DNA from: Calonectria ilicicola
Taxonomy: Eukaryota; Ascomycota; Sordariomycetes; Hypocreales; Nectriaceae
Length of the DNA stretch: 64,000 nucleotides
Direction: 5' to 3'
Assembly (NCBI GenBank): GCA_020809705.1
Contig: CP085825.1
Location: 1,116,001 to 1,180,000 of the forward strand
Below are positions 34,790 through 48,200 of this stretch, piece after piece. Below the pieces are notes generated by a model. The model ran no database searches. It worked only from the letters and a program-made list of their open reading frames with translations, and was not told the origin of the DNA. The position numbers and the translations under genes were made by a program. How positions within the stretch are numbered: the first letter of the stretch is position 1; every line of letters starts with the position of its first letter.

Positions 34790-35400
34790 TATTTACACTG
34801 TGTTTAGCAGATTTACGTTAATCAGGGTGCCTAATTCGATGTCAGCAGTGTTGCGAACTTCACACTCCACTCTAACTCCGCAGGACGACGTTCTTTTTTG
34901 TTTTTTAAAGGGTGGTTATGTTACTTTTACAACCTAAAACCTTCGTTTGGTTTTTTTTTATTTAAAAAACGAAGTTGAGAACGACAACAAAATATCGGAA
35001 TTTGTTAGTTACCACGTGAATGCTGTTGGCTGAACATGGTGGTATTGTTTGCAACAGGAAAATGTACGCCAATTATCCCCGCATGGCGTGCTAGGACTAG
35101 CCCGGCAATCACGGTACAAGGAAATTCGCAACGGTTGACGCAAGTGGTGTGCATATTGTGTGATCAGAAATGGAGACAAAGCATTGGCTGCAGTGAATTA
35201 TTAATCTTGGGCAACTAACATTCTTGACCAGCTTATCTGACAGGATCTGTGATCTACAAGTGGGATGCATTTCTCTCCAACAAGTAGATATATACCGATA
35301 TCGCATGCCTCATGTTTGGAAACCCATATGAAATTCGTCAGTCAGAGTACCACATAGTAGACAAATATTTGTACAACTATCATTCTTTACGTTCACTACG
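34790..35400. other. intergenic with short AT-rich hairpin
   Basis: 611 bp between the pseudogene and the monooxygenase start. It includes a T/A-rich stretch with an inverted repeat CTTCGTTT (34941-34948) / AAACGAAG (34967-34974). The rest is presumably the monooxygenase promoter. No gene seen. Confidence 0.5.
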
Positions 35401-37288
35401 ATGGCACCAGGAGCCATTTCTTCCCCGGAACAGATAACAGTGTCGGAAAAGAGGCCATACAACCAACCCCTTCGGACAGTATTTCCTCCACTTGAGCTTG
35501 AAAGCCATCCCATAGACCAGATTCAGCCCATCAGAGTTGTCGTTGTTGGTGCAGGTATAAGCGGTATCACTGCGGGAATTTTTCTACCAGCAAAAGTCCC
35601 TGGAATTGACCTTGTTATTTATGAAAGAAATGATGACATTGTAGGAATACTCCACCTTTTATCTGGGAAATATTGTTAACATTGGTTCAGGGAGGAGTGT
35701 GGCATGCCAATGTTTATCCTGGTGTCCGATGCGATGTACCATCCCACGCATATCAAGCTACTTTTGCATCTTCATCTTCTTGGACTGAAGCGTATGCCAG
35801 AGGCTCTGAGATAAAAGCTTACTGGGACAAAGTTGCTGATGAATATGATGTGCGCAAATATATCCGAACCAAGTCGCGTATTTTATCTGCAGAGTGGTCG
35901 GATGAAAAAGGAAAATGGCTTATCAAGGTCCAGTCAGACGAGGGAGAATTTATTGACGAGGCCAATTTCCTTATCACAGCGACCGGTCGATTTAGCGAAC
36001 CCAGACTCCCTGATTATCCTGGCATCAAGGACTTCAAAGGACACCTACGCCACACTTCAAGTTGGGATCCAACCTTTGAGCCTAGTGGCAAAAGAATAGC
36101 GGTTATTGGAAATGGCGCTTCTGGAATTCAGGTTCTGCCCCAGCTACAAAAAGTTGCCGCACACATTGATCATTATGCACGCAACAAAACTTGGGTGGCT
36201 CACCCAATAGGAGGAGAAGATTTTGCAGAGTTGGTTGCCGCAAATATCGACAAAGCCAGGACCAGTCCCGAAGAATATCTCAAATTTCGCAAATTACTTG
36301 AATCCCGGCTGTTTAGTCGCTTTGGCGGGATCTTCAAGGGCGCAAGCAAAAATATTGATGCTCAAAAAAGTATTACGGAGTTGATGACGAAACGTCTTGG
36401 GGGAGACACCAAGCTGGCACAGGAGATTATTCCTGATTTCCCACCCAATTGTCGTCGATTGACCCCTGGTCCTGGATACTTGGAAGCCCTTCTTGCCGAC
36501 AACGTAACTTACATAACAGAACACATTTCTGAATTTACAGAGACTGGAATTCGCACAGTTGATGGTTTGTTCTACCTTCCAAAGTGGCGGCTGAGTGTTA
36601 ATAAAATCTAGGTACACACAGAGAAGTCGACGCAGTGATTTGCAGTACCGGGCATGACATAACCTGCAGTACCCAATTCCCTGTTATTCACAATGGAGTC
36701 AATCTCCAGACTGCATGGAAGCCCGGAGGCAACCCTGGATTCCCAGACACATACTTGGGAATCGCTGCTCCAGAAATCCCCAACTTCTTAATGGTTATTG
36801 GTGCCAACTCTACAGGTCTGGCGGGAACCTTGTCCCATTCGATTGAGAATCAGATTACATACATCGCCAAAGTGCTTCGAAAAGCATCCAGCCAGGGAAT
36901 TCGAAGCATGGCGCCGACCGCCGCCGCTACCCGAGATTTCCGCGCATACTGCGAGTCCTACTTTCCAAACACAGTCATGAGTGACTATTGTAGTTCTTGG
37001 TACAATGGCGGCATCAAAGGTGGGCGCATCCATGGCATCTGGCCAGGCAGCGGCGCACATGTCTACCAAGCTAGGAAGGACCCCCGATGGGAAGATTTCA
37101 CATACACGTACCACAATAGTCAAGGTAATAGATTTGGCTGGCTTGGTAATGGTTGGGCCAGAAAAGATGTATTGGCGGCTGATGGGGCAGACGATATTGA
37201 CTTGGATCTTACACCATGGCTGAAAGCAGAAGCCCTCGAGAATAAGGTTGATTTAAGAAGTTATCACGAGAACTGGTGGATAGACTAG
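35401..37288 (+). CDS. FAD-dependent Baeyer-Villiger-type monooxygenase
   Basis: Three exons (35401-35640, 35691-36564, 36612-37288) give 596 aa. The first Rossmann motif GAGISG (50-55) binds FAD; after intron 1 comes GGVWHANVYPGVRCDVPSHAY, the usual flavin/substrate region. The fingerprint FxGxxxHxxxW(P/D) appears as FKGHLRHTSSWD at 195-206, and the NADPH-binding GNGASG is at 220-225. CSTGHD near the start of exon 3 matches the ATG-type hinge motif. The C-terminal half (NFLMVIGANSTGLAG, SIENQITYI) is that of cyclohexanone/steroid-type BVMOs. It would insert oxygen next to a ketone using NADPH and O2; the substrate is unknown. Convergent with the permease; no cluster partners are evident. Confidence 0.93.
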
Positions 37289-37615
37289 TGATGCTTTAGA
37301 TACCAGTGTCGGATAGATTGATATATCATCGGCATTCTGAAATTTCTGGTCCAGTGCTTGAAACACGCTTCTCACTTCTTTGATAGGGTGATTAGGATCG
37401 CTTTTTTCTCTATACTTGTGCAGAAGTCAAGGGACTCGTGCAGTGCGGCGCATTCACTAGCGACACCTTTCACTCTGAGCAGAAATAATCGTTCATATCT
37501 GGTAATATAATGCGTCTAGACTATATACTTATATGTGGGTATCACACAGGCACTCCAGGGCCCTCGTTCATACATTCCTCCAACGTGTAGACATAAAATA
37601 AAAACTATTCATTAT
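37289..37615. other. convergent 3' intergenic region
   Basis: 327 bp between convergent stop codons; AT-rich, presumably two 3' UTRs. Confidence 0.6.
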
Positions 37616-39318
37616 TTATGCAAGCCAGAACCAGACCTTCTCAAGCCAATTCTTAGCAACGGGAGGTTCATCCATAGCCTCAAGTTCGTCCATCTCTCGC
37701 TTTCCAGTGATGACGTCAATGTTGGGGGTGCGAATGCAGAGCGGGGTGCGGAACCAGATCTTGTGGCCAATGTACAAAACTAGGAAAATGGGGAGGGTAA
37801 TGTAAGCAGCGATGAAGGTCGAAACGCTCCAGCTTCCAGAAGTGAAGACGGCGAAACCATTGGTGAGCGTGAGGATGGTGATGATCAGGAGGACTACCCA
37901 GGTGGCATAAGGCTGGAGAGGCGTCTTATAAGGCAGGGAATCGAGCATGTTGTTGTAAATCATGGCCTTGCGGAATCGAAGATACGTGATCATGACAATA
38001 ATCCAAGCGATGAAACCAGAGATGGTGGAAATGTTGACGAACCAGTTGAAAACGGTAGCTCCAGAGTTGGAGACGTTGAGGAAAGCCAGGAGTCCGAAGG
38101 CCCATGTGAAAAGAACGGCGACGTAGGGAACACCGTGCTTGTTGGTGATGCGGAACCACTTGGGAGCCTGGTCGTTAAGGGCCATAGAGTAGAGAATACG
38201 GCTTCCAGAGTAAAGGAAGGAGTTTCCAGCAGACCAGGCAGATGTGAGAACAGCCGCATTAATAATATGGTTCAGAACAGGAATACCCACGTTCTGGATG
38301 CCAATAACAAAGGGCGAAGCACTGGCATCGGAAGCACCGAGAAGCTTAGGGTCATTATGGGGGACAAGAGTACCGATCAGCAGGGAAGAAATTCCGTAAA
38401 AGATGGCAAGACGGTAGATGAAACGGCTGGCGGCCTTGGGAATGTTGCGTCGAGGAGCGACAGCCTCACCAGCAGAAATAGCAATAAGTTCTGGGGAAGT
38501 GATGAATGCAAATCCGGCACTGATGAAAGCGCTCCAGTAGGCAAGGAATTTTCCAGTCGCGCCTGTACTCTTGTATTCGACAAATGCTCCTGGGTTTTTC
38601 CAATAGTGAAATCCTCGCACGCTGTCTTGATTGGGACCGCCACCGAAAAACAGGACAATTCCAAGGATGATGAGACCCATGATGGTAATGAGCTTGATAC
38701 TGGCAAACCAGAATTCGGCCTCGCCAAAGAAGGACACGGCGATGATGTTGAGCAGGAGCATGACAACAAGTACGATTGCGATCCAGAGGGCAATGTTGAC
38801 GGGAGGGTTCCAGTAGTCAATAATGATGCCAGCTGCAACGGCTTCGGCTCCGACCAGCATTGCGTAGGCGTACCAGTAGTTCCAGCCAGCAGCGAAAGCC
38901 AGACTGGGATCAACAAATCTACCAACAAAGTAGGGGACCGTGATACCGCGCATGGGAAGGTATGTAACCATTTCGGCGAGAACGTTCATGATAATCCAGA
39001 CCAAAAGCATCATGGAAAGGTAAGCCATGAAGAGGGGTGCTGGGCCGGTTCGAGCAAGGATGGCGCCAGAGCCGATGAAGAGACCAGTACCAATGGCACC
39101 ACCTGGTGGCTGATGTTAGAAACTTTTTCCAGTATTTATTTTCTCGCAAGATGGAACGTACCGAGAGCCAAGAACTGAATGTGTCTACTCTTGAGACCTC
39201 GTGCAAGTTGGTCGTGGCTGTCGGCCAGGTTGTATTCGGTGGTCTGGCCTTGCTGGCTGCTCTCCTGGTTGAGCTCGAAGCCATTGCTTCCGTCGCCGTA
39301 CGCGTCCTTTTCACCCAT
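37616..39318 (-). CDS. Amino-acid permease (fungal YAT family)
   Basis: Two exons, 39162-39318 and 37616-39102, with a 59-nt intron, give 547 aa. The junction restores the TM1 signature RGLKSRHIQFLALGGAIGTG followed by LFIGSGAIL, diagnostic for yeast amino-acid transporters (APC superfamily). Other family segments are TSPELIAISAGEA, PRRNIPKA, GNSFLYSGSRILYSMAL, APKWF and VPYVAV. Twelve hydrophobic helices are visible and both tails are short and polar. These permeases are plasma-membrane proton symporters; sequence features look closest to the proline/neutral-amino-acid type, which is tentative. In fungi they respond to nitrogen source; the large upstream region would hold such control. Confidence 0.94.
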
Positions 39319-41178
39319 CTTGCCGTTGTATAATTGGTCTACTCTTCGATCGGATCTGACGAAATGTGCAAATAGAAGAGTGGCTGAGACCAGACCGAAA
39401 AAGCAAGGATGTGCAGGAGAGAGGGCGGAGGATACAGTATTTAACCCTGAGATGTCACAAGGTTCCCGTTCAGTTGCGCCTTAGCGAAAAGCGGAGGAGG
39501 CAAAGATCCCCGACAAGAAAAAATCTTTGACCAAATTGGGGAGAGGCGGGCACTGCAACGACTCGCTGAGACGGTCTGCTCTGAACCGTACGAGGAAAGT
39601 GAATAAATGATGACAGGCAGCTTTTGGCCTAATGGTAGTCAGGGTGGGGACTAGGTTGTTGGTGGAAATCGGCCGAAGTACAGTAGCACTCTCTAGCAAA
39701 TGGAGCTAGAGGTCAACTGGCACGGGGTTGGTTGGGCAGACAGGCTGCGAGTGTAGGACGGAGAAAACAAGGACCAACACAGCGACAAACGGCCATGAAA
39801 CGGGCTCCTTCTTATTCTTATGAACTACACAACACCAACGGATGGTGCAACGGATGGTTTATTTGGCAATCATATCAGCAACCCTTGATACCGATAACGA
39901 ATGAGAGAAATGGACACGGCGGGGCTGATAACAGCACTTGGCAATGGAACATGTTTACCCATCCCCTTCGGAGCGCCAAGGGATCTAGCTGGAGCTTGCG
40001 AGGAAGCGCTGCCAGGATGGCGAATTCTCGCTTGCCCACTGAGTGTGGGGACCGGGGGAGGAACTGCTGCAGTACGTACCCAGAGATCGCTGCAGAAAAA
40101 CGGGCCTCTTGATTGGGAAGAGATGCCACAAGCACGCCGTTGGTGATATGGATGACGACCGGGATTGTGCTTGGCCTCGTGTGATTTGTCTGCTAACGGC
40201 ACGAGCTTGGGGAGACGGTGACCGAGTCGAATGCCAAGAACAAGAAGGATGACTGCCAAGCTCAGCCCTTACAAACGACGCCATCCGAGGCAACGCAACG
40301 GCATCGGCAAAAGGTGCGCTGCAGGAGGTCCATGTGCAACGCCAAACTCTGCGTTCGTGGCCATGTTGAAGTGTCGTCTGAAAAAACCATCTAGTGGCCG
40401 GCCCGCCGCAGCGGCGACGGTGGTGCAGCTCCGGAGGGACCGCTGCTGGCCCTGGCGCGTCTAGGGCCGCGCATCGACCGTCGGCACCGGGGGGGAAGGA
40501 TGGACATGGGGGTTCCCTGAGAGCTGGAGAAACCCGACAGAAGCCGGCCCGGACAGAGCTGCTGAAGGCAGAATTAGACTTGCTGAGTCGTTGATGTGAG
40601 CAGCCTGCTCACAAAGTCGCTGGACGAGCCCGGTTTCCCGCGGGACGGCAGCGCGGGCCCACCAGATAGCGGCAGGGGGACCGCTAGGCCGGGATGGGGC
40701 ACAGAGTTGAGAAAAAAGTGGGATGCGTTAAACCCCAACTGGGAGCGTTCCAGAAGTCGTTTGGCCACTGGGCTCGATTAGCACAGGGGATTGGATGGCC
40801 TGGAGACGTCCCTCGGGCTAGCTACTGGGCCCTCTCCCAGCAAGGAGAGAAAAAAGAGGATGAATCTACAGGGCTGCGACCTCTTTGTGACAGAGCGTAA
40901 TGATTCACAAAGCGGAGCCGCTGATACAGAGTTTCGGGCGTGCACGTCCTTTGGTTTTGTCCTCCATTGCCCGATAAGGCAGACGTAAATGGACCTCGCT
41001 CATTGTCGGCTTTCACACAATCAGCCAAGACGCAGTAGATTCCTAATTAACGACTTGCCGCTTATGGCTTTTTTTGTCATACCACAGGAAGATTTTTTCA
41101 CGCCGGCACTCGAGCATGGGGCACTCAAGGCTGTGGCGAGGGTGTTGAGTGGCGAATGCAGCGTTGTGACTTGGAGCT

Positions 41179-41201
41179 AAAAAAAAAAAAAAAAAAAAAA
41201 A
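41179..41201. repeat. A23 homopolymer
   Basis: Twenty-three consecutive A. It could be a simple slippage tract or the tail of a retroposed transcript; no target duplication or gene-like body is visible upstream. Confidence 0.85.
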
Positions 41202-42040
41202 TTCAAGTCTCACCATTCTTCGCTATGCGATGTACAGCACTCCAAATTGAGGACAAACGTACCTCAAACTCCACACACAAATGCATGTAATTTAGGCTTG
41301 AGTGGGCAACTGGCAACCCATCGGATGGAGTTAGAGAGATGACAAAGATAAATCCATCACCGCTCACCGCACGTGGGAAACGGTGGTTTCTAGGTTATCC
41401 GGTATTCCTGGGTTTGCCGAGGACCTCAAAAGCGGCCCACTTTCGGCCATCAGATAGATCCAAGAAGAAAGGTAACCATCGGTAATTCAGTACTTACCGA
41501 TTTAACGAACAAGAGAGAACGCGACGCGAATGTAACGGACTCGCCGTTTGTGGCTCGCTGAAACAACCAAACCATGCCGTCATCCGGCACACGACTTCGT
41601 CATTGCGACACCCGCAAATCATTACCACGTCGTCTCACCCCAGTCCAAGACCGCGCCGCACCGCTCTCTGCCCATCCATCCATAACAGCGATTTCGGCCG
41701 CGGCTCGGCGGCATGAGCCTCGCCCGCTGCTGCACACTTATTCCAGATCAGCTTCCGTCTGCCTTCTAGTCTCTCGGCTCAGCAGGCCTGCGTTAGCTTT
41801 GATGCTAGTGAATCCCAGGCCATCCTTCTTCCTTCATGGCACCAATAGCCGTGTGCGCGGTTGAGACTTGGCTCCATCAAATTGCCCGAGTTGCATGTAG
41901 TAGAGAGCAGTCAGATGCACCGTGGCGCACCGCGGCTCAGAATTGATGAGTGAGCTGGCGTGACAACGGAGCGCGCCCTTTGTCCAACAACCATTGACTA
42001 ACGCCCTAGGGCGAAAAGAATTGGCTGATGCCCTACACAC

Positions 42041-42066
42041 CCTACGCCTTGTCCCTACGCCTTGTC
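42041..42066. repeat. 13-bp tandem duplication
   Basis: CCTACGCCTTGTC occurs twice in perfect tandem. Confidence 0.85.
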
Positions 42067-45000
42067 GTCTACATGTGCCATTCCAATTATCCCAAGCGGT
42101 CCACGGGGTCTTTGCTTGGCCTGGTTTAGCTTATCAGTGGACATCCATACGGGTACTAACAAGGGCATGGCGGGCCCTTGCTCCATCAGTTCCGCAGCGA
42201 CAGTTGCATCTCAGACCACGCGCAAGTCCATGCTCTCGGACACAACAAACAAACTTTACTTATCCGCGACGCTGCTTGCATTCCCGTTGTTGCCCCGTCC
42301 CTAATCATGACATTGTTTCAAGAAATATATCGTTTTCAAGCCCACCACTCGTGTCCCACCTCTGCCAAGCGCCGCTATGATCAATTCGTGTTGATGCGCG
42401 GATCTACCTGGAGATGCGCGTGGCCTCATCGGAATCCACCGCCCCATCTCGCCTCACGCGTTGACACTGGGGTTCTGCACAGTTCGTCTGCTCCCAGATT
42501 TCTTGGTATCTGGGGAAGCATTTCTTTTACATAACATGAACTTGTCTCTCCGCATAATAGACTTCCCTTGGCCCGACATGTCAGTTCACGCTCGGACCGA
42601 CAAGTCGCAGTCATCTGGCTGCCATCTTGATCCCCAGGTTGCCCCGTAGCTCCAATGTCTTGGCTCGAACCATGGTCAATTCAATTCGTCCACCTGAACG
42701 GCGATTCATCTTTCTAGTTGTATAATTTTTTCACCGCATACATCGAACCATGAACTGCATGGTTTTATTAAAAGTGATATCGTATCTGGCATTTGGATTT
42801 GGGTGCCATGTGATCTGAAATGTTGCATCTGCCATCAAGTCACTGTGGATGCAAGGGCGAGGATGGCACTGACAAATCACAAGTTCCACCATTTGTTGGC
42901 GAGAGATTTGCTTTCCAAGGGTACCAACAGCGCAAGGTCGACATCTAGGTCTGTCCCGCCCGGACTTTGTCAATTCCGCGCTGCTTTTAGCCAACTCTTC
43001 GGGCTACTCATCATGCAAATAATTCCCAAGCACCCGCATTGATATTCAAGCCACGCCGGTAAAACAATCTCCAAAAGCCGAAGCCGCAACGTATCCTCGG
43101 CCTGCTCATTTTTTTCTCAGCCCGTCTCCCGGTAAAGCCCAGGAACACGACTCAGTATTTGCGCAAATGTCAAATTAAGTATATACGCTATTGGCAAGCC
43201 TGATGCAAGCCAGGCGCCACTCCCGATAGTCTATCCCGAGCGGCTTGCAGCGGCCTTTGTCCCTGCACTACGCCCGCCTCACATCGCTTTAGGCAATTCG
43301 ACAGGCAAAGACAGGGGCACAGAGAAAGTTAAGCCTCCCTATGCCGCAAAAGTTTTCATACTCTCTTTTGACCCCTTTCATAACCTCAAGGCTTTCAATT
43401 CCGAATTCAGGGGGTCTTTCGGCGAATCATGCCGTAATTCGTAGTTGCCAGAGCTGATTGACCCGATGTAAATGCCCAGCAAGAATCTTTTAATTCTACT
43501 ATTCACAAGAATCCATGCCAAACATTTTTGCTCTTTTACTTTTGCAGTGTGGCTACAAGAAGATCGTTTCCTAGTTGGTATTTCTTTTGTGGCTTCAACT
43601 GATTTCTTATTGATTGTGCCATTGGGTGATTTCCGGGTCTGAACGGCTCCTTACTGATTCACAGAAGACGCCTTTTCTCTATGATATTCATCCTGGCCCG
43701 AGATATCCGGTGAAAGAGGTGATGTGCGCCCGCAGTAACATCTGGAACCCCACAAAATCCCACATCCAGCCCGGTGTTAATCAATTCGAATCTATCAAGT
43801 AACCATTCTTATCATTCAGCGCAGGAGTTTCGGACTTAAAACCATACGATATGGCTCAGAGAGTTAAGGTTCCGTGATACATTGCCAAAGGTTATCACAA
43901 ATTTTTGACTGTGGACGGGACCGGACATAGGAACAGTCCGGCAGGCAGTCTACTAAAATTGAAAGACTCGGCCACGTCATAAGCATCTTGTTGAATTATG
44001 CTTTTCCTCCTCACCTATCACAATCTCGTAGAAATAACATCGGTAGAAGGTAGAATTTTGACAAATCCAATCAGTACATCCATCAAGAGAAAGGGGACGA
44101 ACTTTTATTATCAACGAGTTCCACCATGATAGTAGTTCTTGGGTAACAATCACCATTATTTAAGAAAAGCAGCCATTGTTCCGACACTTTTAACTTGGTT
44201 ACTACGCCATCTCCCTCCCCAGTCTTGGCTTTTTGCTGGCCGATTTGTCCGGGGCAAAATTTGTCTCGCGCGGCTTGCGGGAACTATTCTGAAGTCGATA
44301 ACAATAAGAAATCAAAGTCCTTCATAAATTTAGTACACTGAGTCAACATGTGTTCCAAGTACAAATTAGAACTCAGGATCACCCATTGCTATTACCAAAA
44401 TAGAAGCCTTTCATCAAGTAGCCTGGGTATAAGAGTCGCAAGGCATTCCAAATCACTCTTGTCCTAATTTATTTGCGCAAGTTGAAGAGGCTAAGCCACT
44501 CAAATCTAATTTCACGGCATCTTCATTCAGATGTAGACGTAGGGTAAGTTGATCTGATTGCTATCGAATGAGACTAAAATTTATTAAATCCACGCATATG
44601 TCTCATGGAATTGTATATTTACAAATTTGATGGTTTAGTGAGGTTAACAATTGCGGTTCTTTCCAGTCATGTCTTTTCATGATGAAGATTTTAGACACCA
44701 TTCCGAAGGTCCACAAAAAGCAGGATATGCGGAGCCAAACAGACCACGGAGGAATTATTTGTACCTATTAATTGATCAAGAGTTCCCCTAGAGAATACAA
44801 TCCCGTACTAATTTACTCAATTATCGCCACCATTACCAACTTTGTTCATTGTCTTACCTGGCATAGGTATTGAAGACCCCGCCATTGGTGTTTCGATCAA
44901 CGCAGGGACTTGCCCCACTATTGGCCGCTCCGCAAGGGCAGCCATAGCACGTGAGGTAGTGATTCATGAGAGCACAATTGGCATCTCAACAGAGCAAGTA

Positions 45001-45174
45001 GATCAAGGTGAATGAAGAGAATTGCGATGGAAAATGAAGATAGTTGCATCCGAAAACCAATCAGACCAAAAAAAACCTCATTGACAACAATATTTACCCC
45101 AGAGTGCGTGGTTTTGTTGAGCGGATTAAGGTTATCCCGGTACTGAAAATTCATCCCACTTGTGACCTCTGACT

Positions 45175-45225
45175 ATGCAAATGACCCCGCGGTCATGGAG
45201 GACTTTTTTTTCACCCCGCAACTGA
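45175..45225 (+). promoter_or_regulatory. upstream ORF in the FGAM synthase leader
   Basis: A 16-codon ATG-initiated frame (MQMTPRSWRTFFSPRN, stop TGA 45223-45225) lies 70 bp before the proposed main start at 45296. If the transcript begins upstream of 45175 it would be a uORF able to modulate translation. The transcription start is not known. Confidence 0.4.
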
Positions 45226-45295
45226 GCCAACCGACGACGAGGACGTCAAAGCACTCTCTGCTTTGAAGCCGACGCGCATCGCAGCATTTTTCACC

Positions 45296-48200
45296 ATGCA
45301 CCAGGTTCTGGTCGGCGAGTCGTGCTTCACGGCTTCTGAGCTTCAGAAGCTCGTGCAGCGCATTAATGATCAGAGCTCTGTCAAGGTTGTCAAACTTTCT
45401 GGCGTCTGGCAGTACTATGTGGATCTTGAGACTGAGGATGCGACCGTCCTCAGCAAGGTGAAGCAAATTCTCCAGGCAATTGACGAGCCAGCATCTGCCG
45501 CATTGACCGGAACCGATGGGAAAAGCGTCCAAATTTTCATCACTCCCCGAAACCAGTCGCCATGGAGCTCCAAGGCCTCCAGCATTGCCGTCGTTTGCGG
45601 GCTCAAGACTGTCCAGCGCATCGAGCGCGGTCGCGCCGTCACCATCGAATTTGAGGAGGAATACAAGGGAGAGCAGGATTTGGCCTTCAAGGATGTCATC
45701 TACGATCGCATGACCGAATTCTTCAGCACCTCCCCTCCCGTTCTCGACGTCATGTTCGCGCACGGCACCCGAAACCCGCTTGTTGTGGTTGACATTCTTT
45801 CCGACGAGCGCGGCCCTCTGGTCGCTCTCCAGGAGCACAACAAGAAGGCTGGCCTTGGCCTTGATCAGCCCAACATGGAGTACTTGGTCAAGAAGTACGC
45901 CGAGCTTGGACGATCTCCTGTATGAGTCGCGTTTCCACATCTCCATCATCCCATGGCTAACACTTGGTGTTGTAGAACGATGTCGAGTTGTTCATGTTTG
46001 CTCAAGTCAACTCTGAGCACTGCCGACACCACGTCTTCAATGCATCCTGGACCATTGACGGTGTCAACCAACCCAACAGTCTGTTTGGAATGATCAAGAA
46101 CACCCACAAGACAAACCCAGAGTTTGTTATCAGCGCATACTCCGATAACGCAGCCGTGTAAGTGGTCCAAGTCTGGCGCACTCTCAATTGCTTTCCATTC
46201 CATTGTCGCCAACCTTTTTTTTCTTCCTCTTTTTGTCGCATACGCATTTCTAATAACTTATTAGCATGGATGGTGACGAGGGAAACTTTTGGGCCCCCGA
46301 CTACTCTACTGGTAGCTGGAAGCTTACCAAGGAGATTGTTCAACCTCTGATCAAGGTTGAGACCCACAACCATCCTACTGCCATCTCTCCTTTCCCTGGT
46401 GCCGCCACTGGAAGCGGTGGTGAAATCCGTGACGAGGGTGCCGTTGGTAGAGGTTCATCACCCAAGGCCGGTCTTTGCGGCTTCTGGGTATCTGACCTGT
46501 TGATCCCTGGCAGCAAGCAGCCCTGGGAGGTGGACATTGGTCGACCTGCCCACTATGCCTCAAGTCTTGACATCATGCTCGAGGCTCCTATCGGTTCTGC
46601 TCGATTCAACAACGAATTCGGCCGCCCCGCGCTGACGGGAACTTTCAGGACTCTCCTCACCAACGAGGCCGAGTCGGAGGCCCCTGAGTACAGGGGTTAC
46701 CACAAGCCTATCATGATCGCTGGTGGTATTGGAACAGTTCGACCCCAACACGCCCTGAAGGAAGAGGCCCATGTTGAAGAGGGTGCTCATGTTATTGTTC
46801 TTGGGGGTCCTGCCATGCTGATCGGACTTGGTGGTGGCGCTGCCTCATCAAACACTGGTTCTGAAGCTACTGCAGACCTTGACTTTGACAGTGTGCAGCG
46901 TGGTAACCCCGAAATGGAACGACGTGCGCAGATGGTCATTAACACCTGTGTCGCTCTGGGTGCCGAGAGCCCCATCGCATTCATCCACGACGTTGGAGCC
47001 GGTGGTCTTTCCAACGCTCTCCCAGAACTCGTCAAAGATGCCGGATTTGGCGGTACCTTTGAACTTCGCCAGGTCGAAAGCGCCGACAACTCCATGTCTC
47101 CTCTTCAGATCTGGTGTAACGAGGCCCAAGAGCGATATGTTCTCCTCGTCAACCGTGATGGCTTGAACCGATTCACAAACATATGCCGACGAGAGCGCTG
47201 CGGTTTCTCCGTTGTTGGAAACGTCGCTACCAAGGACGAGAGTGGCATTGCCAAGCTGGTCCTCACCGACCGTGAGCCCACTGTCCAGCCCCCAATTGAC
47301 CCCATCAACCTCCCCATGGATGTTCTCTTCCCTCCTGGACGAAGAATCTCCAAGGACGTTCAGAAGGTCGCCAAGAACCTCCGTCCTTTCGATGCTGTCA
47401 AGAGCCTGACGGAACAATGCGGTGCTTCTGACTTGACCAACCTGGTAACCAAGGCCACTGAGCTTGTATTTAAGCTCCCTTCCGTTGGTTCCAAGAGCTT
47501 CCTGATCACCATTGGCGACCGAACTGTTGGTGGTTTGTCGGTTCGTGACCAGATGGTTGGTCCTTGGCAAACTCCCGTTGCCGACGTTGCTGTGACCTTG
47601 AACAGCTTTGCTGTCGACGAAAAGAGCCATTACGGTGAAGCCATGGCCATGTAAGTACTGCCAATACTGTTGTTCTTGCTGTGATTAACTAGTTCTTAGG
47701 GGTGAGAAACCTACCCTTGCTCTCATCTCTGCTGGTGCTTCTGCACGAATGGCAGTTGCTGAGAGTTTGATGAACCTTGGTGCTGCTGATATCAAGCCCG
47801 GCAAGGTCAACGGTGATCTCAAGCGCGTCAAGCTGTCTGCTAACTGGATGGCTGCTGTCGGTCACCCTGGTGAGGGTGCCGCCCTTTACGAAGCCGTCGA
47901 GGCCATTGGAATGGAGCTTTGCCCTCAGCTGGGTGTGTCCATCCCCGTCGGCAAGGATTCGCTTTCCATGAAGGCTTCGTGGAAGGACAAGGAGACTGCG
48001 GAATCCAAGACTGTTACTGCTCCAGTTTCTCTCGTTATTTCCGCTTTCAGTCTTGTTGAGAATGTTCGCAGCACCTGGACTCCTCAGCTTCGACGAGTTG
48101 AGGATGTCGGTGATAGCATCCTCATGTTTGTTGACCTTGCCCAGGGCTTCCGGGCCATGGGTGGTTCTGCTTTGGCCCAGTGTCTTGGCCAGATTGGAAA

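Larger units (their letters stand above)
39319..45174. other. 6-kb interval without a recognisable gene
   Basis: The largest gene-free block. About 39.7-42.6 kb is GC-rich with many short overlapping frames of random character; about 43.5-45.1 kb is AT-rich. It contains an A23 tract (41179-41201) and a 13-bp tandem duplication (42041-42066). The ends must hold the permease promoter (left) and the FGAM synthase promoter (right). No rRNA, tRNA, transposase or family motif was found. Confidence 0.5.

Noticed and set aside
38135..39178. 347-codon plus-strand frame
   Set aside because: Runs antisense to the permease exon in a fixed register; a shadow of that gene's codon bias.
41100..41201. processed pseudogene or SINE ending in the A23 tract
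   Set aside because: No gene-like body, Pol III boxes or target-site duplication could be found around the tract.
45173..45949. 258-codon minus-strand frame
   Set aside because: Exactly antisense to FGAM synthase exon 1, whose homology is unambiguous.
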